A stretch of 64,000 nucleotides of DNA from Pectinophora gossypiella. Its lineage: Eukaryota > Arthropoda > Insecta > Lepidoptera > Gelechiidae. The translations under genes and the position numbers were made by a program. Location of the stretch: NCBI RefSeq assembly GCF_024362695.1, contig NC_065424.1, positions 8,000,786 to 8,064,785 on the forward strand, read 5' to 3'. The notes under the pieces were generated by a model. The model saw only the letters and a program-made list of their open reading frames with translations, was not told the DNA's origin and did not search any database. Shown here piece by piece: positions 13,701-24,500 of this stretch; positions within the stretch are counted from its first letter, which is position 1; each line of letters opens with the position of its first letter.

Positions 13701-16700
13701 TTTACTTTTTACCAAATGGGAACACAGGGTTGGATGACGTCAGCTGGGCTAACCTTGAAATGTTGGCTGTCACTTTTGAGCATACCTGGTTTTCTTATAC
13801 CATGACTTTTAAGTATAAGTTTCAATCCAGGTCAAAATAGGTGATGTCAACTTCTACCCGGAATAAAGTTAATTGTAAGAAACCTGGGTTTTATTAAAGA
13901 AAATTCACACCAGAATTAAAAAAATGCGCTTACATGGTTTACACTGTAAGGCGACATTATTGGTAGTTAGTTACATTATATAAAAAATAGTCTGTAATAT
14001 ACTATAATAAAACAGATAATGGCCTTGATTCCTGCAGACATCTCCTAATTTTATTTTAAGTTATACCTGTCGTTTTCTTATCAGCTGGAAGGAAAGGGAT
14101 GGGTAATCGACAGACATAAAAATTATGGAACACACGTCAATTTCAGGCAGGAAATTAAAAAAACCTTCCCAAATGTTTATATTGGTCGATAACCCAACAG
14201 AATTAAGTTGACAGCACAATAGAACGAGTAAATGAATTAATAGTCCGGGCGAATCAAATAGACATCTCGCTGATTAGCAACCGATTTGACGGGTGCCGTC
14301 AACTTCATTCTATCCGGTTATTTATTTTTTTTATTTATTGGCCAATATAACATTTTGGAAGGGTATTTTAAATTTCTGAATAAAATTGACGTGTGTTCCA
14401 TAAATTTTACGCCTGTTGATTACTCGTCCTTTTCCTTTTCGGCGGATAAGAAAAAGACAGGTATAATTTAAAATAAAAAAATATAGTCTGTACTGGAATC
14501 AGCCCCACACTACCCCCCCCCCCCTCTGTCGCCCCTACCGCCCCCGGTGTATAGATTTATTTTCCTATCTTATTTGAAATATTTACACAGCAGAGGTGTG
14601 TAATATATACATTCACTTCTCACCAGCTACGTCTATGACATGTGATAGTAGGCGAGACTATTGTCTATTAAATATTTTTATAAACATAGTAATACTTATG
14701 ACTTTAACATTATTCATATACTTAATACTCACCATATAAAGCTACAGCTCTTTAGTTACATAAAGTGTCATAAAAGTTCATAAAACTCATAAACATAAAT
14801 TACATTTCGATGCATGTATCCTATCATGTTATTTAAGCTCTACTGGCTAAGTTACACTTCCAAATAAACCCAAAACGGCTTGAAAAAGCTTATAAACGGC
14901 TTATAACTGTAAGCTATAAAATGCAGGCTTATTTAACAACACATACACAAACTATATAATGATTTATTTTTTTAAAAGTATTCCATTTTTGAAAGCTTAA
15001 TTTAAAACACGAATATTTAATTTAAAAAGTATTCATTCGATATTTAAACGTTTATTTAATATTATATTTGTGATATATTTGGATATGTAAAGAAATATAA
15101 TTGTAGAATATCAAGTCAAGTAATTTATTTTAATTTAGTATTTATGTCTGTTGGTCACTTTATTGAACAAATTATACTTACACAGAATCAAATCAAATAT
15201 ATTTAATTGCACAAAAGCTAGAAGTATACTACATACATACAGTAGGTAAAAATTAAATCATTTTATCTAAGTATAAAATATTTTTTACATTGAATAGTGA
15301 TATATGTGTATTTGAATTGTTTTTCTCTACAACGTGTGTTTTTATAGCACGGTAAGGCACTGACAATTCGTAAATAAGTAGCATTTTCCTTATTATTTAA
15401 CTTAAGATTCAAGCGATCTTCTTATTAATACAGGTTGTTAGTCACATCGTATCGAAAACTTTGAGGGATGATTCAGATGATTCAGATTTGATATTAAGTG
15501 GAATTTACCGTCGCAAAATTATGGAACTGAAATTAATTAAAGGAAACACTAAAATTTTCATCAATTTTCCGACAGGAAATTCCACTTGATATCAACACAG
15601 AATCATGGTCTGGGTCATCCCCCTCAGTATTTGTTACGGTGTGACTAACACCCTGTACATTGCAGTATTTTTACCTTCCTTATTTCTTATTGAATCACTG
15701 TACAATTAGCTCAACTAAGCAAACGTTAATTGCTGGTGCCTTACTGAAAACCTCTAGACAGGATTACAAATAGTGATGTATAGTTCCCGATAATGTTGCC
15801 ATTGTGTGAACATTCACGGCACTCAAAAAAACGCAAAAGTTATGTAATAAGTGTTTTATTACCTAGCCTTTTAGGCAGATAGAATAAAGAGTACAAGAAA
15901 AAAAAACAATTTTTTGGTACCTACTTATTCCAGTACATATCATCTAAATTTATTTTAATTTAAGTTATACCTGTAACTTTCTTATCCGCTGTAAGGAAAG
16001 GGACGGGTAATAGGCAGACATAAAATGTATGGAATACACGTCTTCTTTATGGAGAAATTTAAAAACCCCTCCTTAAATTTTATATTGGCCAATAACCCGA
16101 CAGAATTAAGTTGACAGCTTACGTCAGATGGGTTGCATATTAGCGAAATGCTTATTGATTCGCGCGGGTTATTCAATAATTCACTCATCCATTTTAAAAT
16201 TAACAGTTCTCAATCATCCGTCTCTTTTCTCTTCGGCTGGTAAGAAAATGACGTGTATAACTTAAAATAAAATTAGAAGGTGTCTGCAGGAATCGGGGCC
16301 TTCGTCAGTTAGCCATTGATGTATGTAATATATTACTATAGTAACAGTTAGGCTATTGGTCTATTAGTCAATTTGAATCAGGGATCATTGTGATCAGTGT
16401 CTTAGCACACAATATCCGAGTCTCGTTTTTAACCAGTGATGCTCGATTTAGGGAATGTTCCCAAAGTTTCTATTGCAAAAACTGTTTAGTAGTAAGCACA
16501 CAGGTTGCTTTTTTATTCAAATTGTTCTTTCTTGTAATCTGATTCTATGTGCCTAAAAGGCTAGGTAATAAAACTCTTTTTCATAACTTTTGCGCCTTTT
16601 GAGTGCCAGGAATGTTCCCAGTGGGGACATTTCCGGGATCGACACATCACTAATCACGTATCATATCACCATGTCCCCTCTGCAGCGTGCGCGGCGGCGC

Positions 16701-18450
16701 GGCCCCAGTCGCTCCCAGGGGCGGAGGCGCTGTCAGCGGCCGCACCCGCCTCCCTGTCCAGCCTCACCCCCGACCACCAGCTGCGGGAGGACTTCACCGT
16801 CCTGGCGAAAGACCTGGTCGGGACCCTGAAGGGCGTTGTGAGCACACTGGTAAGTGTTATTGTACCTTAAAAGAATGATTAGAGTGACATATCTCTCGTC
16901 TCTTTCGTACCGTTAGTGCGAAATAGACATAACTCTCGTCTGATTTGTGCTGTTAGTGCGAAATAGACATATCTGGTCTGATTTGTGCTACCGTTAGTGC
17001 GAAATAGACATATCTCTCGTCTGATTTGTGCTACCGTTAGTGCGAAATAGACACATTTCCCGTCTTGTTTGTACTACCGTTAGTGCGAAATAGACACATC
17101 TCCCGTCTCATTTGTGCTACCGTTAGTGCGTAATAGACACTTCTCATCTGATTTGTGCTACCGTTAGTGCAAAATAGACATATCTTTCGTCTGATTTGTG
17201 CTACCGTTAGTACGAAATAGACACATCTCTCGTTTTTAACCTTTGTCCTGTTGTCGTTCCAATCATGCTAAATTTTAAAGTATAATGTATTTTGATTATA
17301 ATTTAGGTTTTTTGAACGCGTATTCGTTGTCAGATAACCTGGATGACAGGAATATTGTTAGATTTGTCTTGCCTGGTCGGCCAGATATCCTTCGAGTTGG
17401 AAGGTCAGATTGACTCAAATCTTGTTCCTCAATATCGCCAAGTTAGATGAGTGGTGTAGTAAAGTTGGGCTGCCCTGCCCCCAGGTGGTGGAGCGCGGGC
17501 GGCTGCGCGCGGCCGTGGAGAGCGCGGAGGGTGCGGAGGGCGCGGGCGGCGCGGCGCCGGGCGGCGTGCTGGCGGCGCTAAGGACCAACCTCAGCTCGGC
17601 GCTGCACCAGAACTCCGGTAACTAGCGAACTGTCACAGACGCCTAGGTTTACCTCACCCCCCTCAGTCTTACTTTAGTCTTCAATCGTACGGACGACAAA
17701 CGTCACACACACAAAATACATAATACCGGGTTCTTACCGCGTTATTATGTACTTGTTTTGGCACATTAGTACTTATTAAATTAACGGTTTGATTATGAAT
17801 CCATGTTTGGATCATAAATTAATACCACGTGATCAGCTCAATGCATTTTCGGAGGTATGTAACCTAACTTTTATTGGGTTGGTTTTCCCTTCGCGGGTTG
17901 GAAGGTCAGACGGGTAGTCGCTTCTATAAAAACCGGACTGGTCAAATTTTCAGGTTAGGTTAGCGGACCCTGCGAAAAACGGGATAATGCTAGGTGGATA
18001 AGATGAATGTTTCCATGATTATTTCGTTCACTAGTTGAATTAGTGCACACTGCTGCAGTTCACACTGCTCCCCATTTGTCCGGCCATATAGTAAAAACAA
18101 TACACCATGTTAAAAAAGCAAGTGGTAGAACGCATTCAACAATGTAGAGTAGTGGAGTAACGTACGAAAATAATGACTTGTGAAGTGGTTCTTGCAGAGC
18201 TTCGCTCACGCCTGTCCCGCATACACGATGCGTCCGACCTCGCCGAGATCTCTTCGGTCAACAACTCTGACCCTGTGAGTATTCATCCATGGTACAACAA
18301 AACGAGGTATGCTCAATCCTATGAAAAGCCGCCATTGTTAGCCGTTTGATGACGTAAGTGTTACATGATTAAATTGGTATCTCCAACATTCCAAGGACTT
18401 AGATTTTATTTGTGAAAATTAAGTAAATTATGGACTAGCGTACTTAATTA

Positions 18451-18505
<55 letters not shown>

Positions 18506-21500
18506 TATTTAAGAGCTGCGCCCTTCGCCCGTAATCGCCTTCATTACTCCATAGATGTAGAACGGTGGTTGCCCCAATCGCCTTCCGTTCCGCAGTACAT
18601 GCACCAACTTCTCAATCGGTGATGTTCTAGCTAGAGCCCTACCAGAATCCGAATAAATATTTTACTAAAAGTCCAAAATTGCCTTGCAATGTAAATTAAA
18701 AACGTTAGTCGTGAGTAATGCAGCTTGCACTAACACATTTGCCTCGACTATTTTAATGAATCCTCTAACATCCACTAACACCCTGTATATTTGAACAATA
18801 TTATATTGCTCGTATCTTTTAAGTAAAATAATTTGTGTCATGTCTGCAGGTGCGTCCGTTCCCGCAGTCACTCTCCTACTCTTCCTCCTGCGTGTCAGCC
18901 TCCGAGTTCTTCGACGCGGAGGAGCACGACCCTCCACCAGACGACATGCTGCCCAACGACGAGGTCACCGCCATACCACACGATGTACACTATCTACTCT
19001 ATATTCTTCATCATCAGCTAACATCCTTCATGCATTAACTCTTCATCGACCATCCCACATTATGTACAACACGTAATACTATTCAGGGGGATTAAAAAGC
19101 CCACTTCGAAACAATTCATCTAAAAAAGCAATATTGCTGTTTGACATTTGTTTGCATTGCGCACTTAATTTTATACGTGCAAATGTCAAATTGCAATATT
19201 GCTTTTTAGATGAATTACTACGATGTGGCCATTTTAATCTCCCTGATTTACATTCATCAACTGTGCTCCATTCTCTCAGTTCTGACATCTATTTATTTAT
19301 TCCTTTATTGTATGTCACATGGTATAACAGTTCTTATAAGTAAATATGTACAAACATGTGACACCCTGTAAGGGCACCGCAAAATTATCTCAGCAATAAC
19401 TTAAAACTAAACTTCATCAGCTACTACTAAGACATCAAAAGACATAATTGTATCTTCATATTATTCAATGTATTATTTGATAATTAGATTCAATTTTGCT
19501 AAGGCGGTGGTTATCAATCTACAGGCCGGAGTGATCGAGCTAGACGGGGACTCTTCTTCAGAGGCCGGCTCCTTGAGCAGCGAGGAGGGCTCGGCCAGCT
19601 CGGACAACTCAGATGGTGCTCGTGAGTATAAATCATGAAAAAGTTTATAATTCGCAGTAATTTGGCCTTTCTTCTTCTATCGTGTGGGTTATTAATTACA
19701 TTCCCTGCCAACCTCATCAACCACGGTGTCAGGGTTATTATTGAGTCGCCAAAAGGCCCTAACATGGCTCATGTAACGACTACTTACTTATCAGTAACCG
19801 GGATCAACGACTTAACCTGCCTTTCTAAGCACGGATCATTTTACTTCCGGACAATCGATTGATTAGATTAGCCTGCAAAGTGATTTCGACAATGTCCCCA
19901 TCGGGAATCCAACCCGGACCTCGCTGTAACCAGTAGACCACAGATAGTAGGGTCACAGTAGATTCCGTGCCCGCAGTGGCCCCGGGGTCGCGCGCGTCGC
20001 TGCGCCACAACGGCTGCGCGGGCGGCTGGCTGCGGCGCACGCGCCTGCCGTGCCCGCGGCCCACGCCGGGGGGGCCCAGCCTCTGGAACCTGCTCTACAA
20101 GAACATCGGCAAGGACCTCAGCCAGGTCTCCATGCCCGTCACCATCAACGAGCCGCTCAACATGCTGCAGGTGAGCTCATACCGTACTCTTACCCAGCGA
20201 AAATAAAAATCCCTATGGTCGGAGAATAAAGCACAATACTACGTATAGAACGGAGACTTTTCGCTCCCCAACAGCGGCCGAGCTTGGTTTACCTCACCCC
20301 AATGTCTTACTTAGTCTTCAATCGTATAGCGTCAGACGTCACATATACATACGAGTGTACGATAACGTCAATTATTGTTTATGTAAAACGAGGTGTTTTA
20401 TATGAAGCATCCCGGGTTTACTATGGTGTCGATTCGGGCACCACTTTTGACTAAAACTAGCTCCATCTCCTTAGTGAAGGACGACACTCATTTAAGAGCT
20501 GTCAAACTAGAATTAGGTTAAGTTTGTGCCCGCCCGAATAGGCACCAGGATACAATTATCAATATAACGAGTTAGTTTGATCCTGTGGTACATTGGCTTG
20601 TTTCTCATGAACTTCCACCGATGAATTACTTATCGTAAGTCCAATTTTCAGTAATACGGTTAACTCGACGGTTATAGACGACGATACGGCTCACCGCCTA
20701 TCACGTTGGTGTAACTGAAAGCACGGTGAGGTGCGGGTACTTAGTTCAACCTGTGATGGATGTCAATGTATTTGCATAAAACGTTTCCCTGGCAGCGTCT
20801 CTGCGAAGAGCTGGAGTACTCGGAACTGCTGGATGCGGCGGCGGAGTGCGCCAGCGCCATGGAGCGCATGTCGCTGGTGGCGGCCTTCGCCGTGTCGGCC
20901 TACGCCGCGTCCGCGCACCGCGCCGCCTCCAAGCCCTTCAACCCGCTGCTGGCCGAGACCTACGAGTGCGTGCGCACGGACAAAGGGTTCCGCTTCTTGG
21001 CTGAACAGGTTCGTTGTACTTCTGGGGGGTTAAAAGCAACTAGCTGTAACTCGCAACTTCGTTCGCGTGAAATCCGACCCTTAGGGGTTGAATTTCCCGG
21101 CAAAATCCCGTCTTAATGAGCACTTATACCATAGAAGTAACCCGTATGCAAAATTTGACACCTCTAACACTGTTAGTTCCTTAGTTTCGTTGACGATGAT
21201 TTAAATAAACGCCAGATCAAGAGTACTCTAAACCGGCGAACATGCATGAAGTCTGACGAGAGTAAAAGAAGCGAAAGTGGTGTGTCAAGATAGTGAGTGG
21301 AATTCTGTGGTCTCTGCGTACTCCAACGAGAAATGGGCATGAATTTATGTTTAAAAAAAGTCAAAAGTGCCCGTGTCTCCGCAGGTGTCCCACCACCCGC
21401 CGATATCGGCGTGTCACGCGGAGTCCCCGCGCTGGTGCTTCTGGCAGGAGGCGCGCATCAAGACAAAATTCTGGGGCAAGTCCATGGAGTTCCAGCCCGC

Positions 21501-24500
21501 CGGGAGGGTACACGTGCGGTTGTTGCCTGCCGGAGACCACTACTCCTGGAATAAGGTAACATGTCCAATAATTAAAACATATAACACCAGGTTCGGGGGG
21601 ACGACCCGTGATCATGGCAATTGCAACAGTGTTGAAATATCGGGAGTCTCATATCCCTGATTAACGCGGTAAGAACCCGGTATTATGTGTTTTAATTATG
21701 ATAATAACCGCGTAAACCTCAAACAATGTACATCCAATAAGTAACGGAAGACACGCCTTTGCCTTCTTCTTCTATCGTGAGGGTTATAAGGTGGAATACC
21801 AAACTTATCAACCCTGGTGTCTGGTGGTCTTGGGGTCGCCCTTGTGAAGCAGTAGAATACTAGTATAGTGGCTCAAGTTAATCATGAAGATGAGCTCCAG
21901 GCCCTTTCTGGGCCCCAGGATCAACCAGATTGCAATGGATTTCGAATAGGTGGTCCAAAAAACCTTATATCATACTCTTGATGCGTTTAAAGTTCTTGAG
22001 GCTTGAGTTACGTATTTTTTATAATAATTGGGTAGTGTATTTTTTATGTTGGTTGGTTCAAAATAAATTATAAAGACAGATAGATCTAAAACTAACGAAA
22101 AATATTTTCTTTTTTCTATTTAACTTATTCATGAATGTTAATCAAGAAAAACGTAATAATAAGTCCTACATTTTATCACGTTTTTCTGTAACGTCACAGT
22201 GTGCTTTTTCATACAAATTCCATAGTAATTTCGTGTTTTGACGTTTATTAAAATAAAAAGTAGCCGATTTGACTAGTTGGAAACTAGCGTATTTTACATT
22301 TATTTGTGCAGGTGACCACGTGCGTCCACAACCTGTTCGGCGGGCAGCGCTGGGTGGACCAGTATGGAGACATGCACATCACCTGCCACGGCACAGAGAT
22401 CACAGCCAAACTCAACTTTATTAAGGTAGATTATACTTCCTGTGTACTACTTCGAACCTAACAGAGAACCTGACAGAGGGCAGCAGTAACTGTCAGTACT
22501 ATTCATAGGCGGAGGACAGGAGTCCTAGTACGGCTTTGAAATAGACTACTCTGGGCGCCATCACACTCGCGTCAGACAGAGTACTGTGAGGCGGAAGGCA
22601 AGAGGGAAACCACTGCCCTATTTTTTTTTCCTAAAAAGTAGCATGGAGAATGCCACACCGACTAGAGCGTGACTCTTAAATTGGTGATGTGATGATACTA
22701 CTTAGACTTAAGTGTCTATTTTCTGGTTATATGTTCTATGATTCCCTAGCACGAAAATCAGCACTGTAGTTTACGCTATGTATTTTCCTGAGGTGAAGCC
22801 GTTTCGACTTTTTACATTTAGTGGGATGCTTTGAAAACTGACTGACTGACAATCACTGATTTAAAAGCCACCTTCTTCTCGGTGTAGCATTCTGCATTCT
22901 GGTCTATCAAAGGCCAATTCTTGAACTTCCTTATAAGACAAGAAGTTCACCTTCTCTTTAATCTGACATATTAGTGCACAGCTCAAATCGCTGGAACGCC
23001 AGAATGTTAAAAAATGCACAAACCTCGCTGATAACATGAATTCATTAGAATTCTGTTGAATTTCTAGGACGTTTTGGAAATTTTCCATCGGTGAACCATC
23101 GTATCGACAAGTATCTTTGACTGTATAATTGTGAAATCCGCCTATACACCACTCCCTTTCCTCCAGGCGAGTTCATGGTCGTCGAGCCGCCACGAGGTGC
23201 GAGGCATGATTACGGACGGCAGCACGGGCGGGCGGCTGCGGCTGCAGGGCCGCTGGTCCGAGGCGCTGTACGCCGGGGACCCGCCAGCCGCGCGCTGCCT
23301 GTGGCGCCCTGGTGAGACTCTTAATCTCTTCTTCCAAAGTCTGGGTTTTGACTTTTTGAGATGGTTTGTCAACGTCAGCAAATCTGGTGTCAGGGCTATT
23401 GAGCCGCCAAAAGCGCCTGACATGGCTCATGTAACGACTCACATCAGTAACTAGTATACGGGAATAACGGCTAATGTAATGTAACCAAACTAAGGATCAC
23501 AAAAGGATTATTCTGATATGTCTTGCATGGGACTTCCAAATCGTGAATCCAATGCTCAATCAAGCTTCAATATCTTCAAGACCCCCGATTAATATATAAT
23601 TTCATTATCCAGGTGCTATGCCTCCGGACCATGAGCTCTACTACGGGTTCACGCGGTTTGCCATGGAGCTCAACGAGATGGAGCCAGGGTTGAGGGAGCT
23701 GCTGCCGCATACTGATACTAGACTCAGGTACGTTGAAATTCAAATTGAAATAAACCAAGACAGAACCAAAGATCAAAAGTTACAATCCAGTTCTTTGGTA
23801 GTTGACTATTTTCTTACTTGCGCTATCCCACTTTAGGTGGGGTCGGTTCTCCTAATTTTACGGTGCCATGACATTCTGTCTAGGGTTGTCTTGTCGGGTA
23901 AATTTTCATTCTTCAGTAATCGGGACATGCTGGTCCACCAAGTATAAGGATGGTAGTTGACTAGGTACTAATCTATAATTAGAAGACAATTTAAAATGAT
24001 AAGCAAAAATTTATTTTTGTCTTATTTACCAAAAAAAATACCAGCATAAAAAATGCGTAGGAGTTTATTGGGCTAAAACCTCCCAATAAAGCCCATACTC
24101 CCGAGAAATTGGTCTTCGGCGGTATATGACCTAACCTGTATTGGGCTGGTTGTCCCCTCGCGGGATAGAAAATCTTCGCTTCTGTAAAAAACCAGGCCTG
24201 TCTAACTGAATATTTGCTTTATCCCCCCGTAGACCGGACCAGCGCGCCCTGGAGGAGGGCGACGTGGAGGCGGCCGAGCAGTTCAAGCACGAGCTGGAGC
24301 AAGCGCAGCGCGAGCGGCGCCGGGACTCCACCGACCACAGCGCCTGCTGGTTCCGGTGCGTGGCGTCGCACTCCTTTCTTTATAGACTATCAGTCTATAG
24401 AAACACAGAAAAAAATAAAAATCGAGCCGATTTCAAGTTTGCTGCTAAATCCAGGATGGCACCTTATTGTGCGTCGCTGGTTATAATAATATGTAAATAA

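Noticed and set aside
16883..17232. CRISPR-like array
   Set aside because: Repeats are directly adjacent without unique spacers; it is a minisatellite in a eukaryotic intron.
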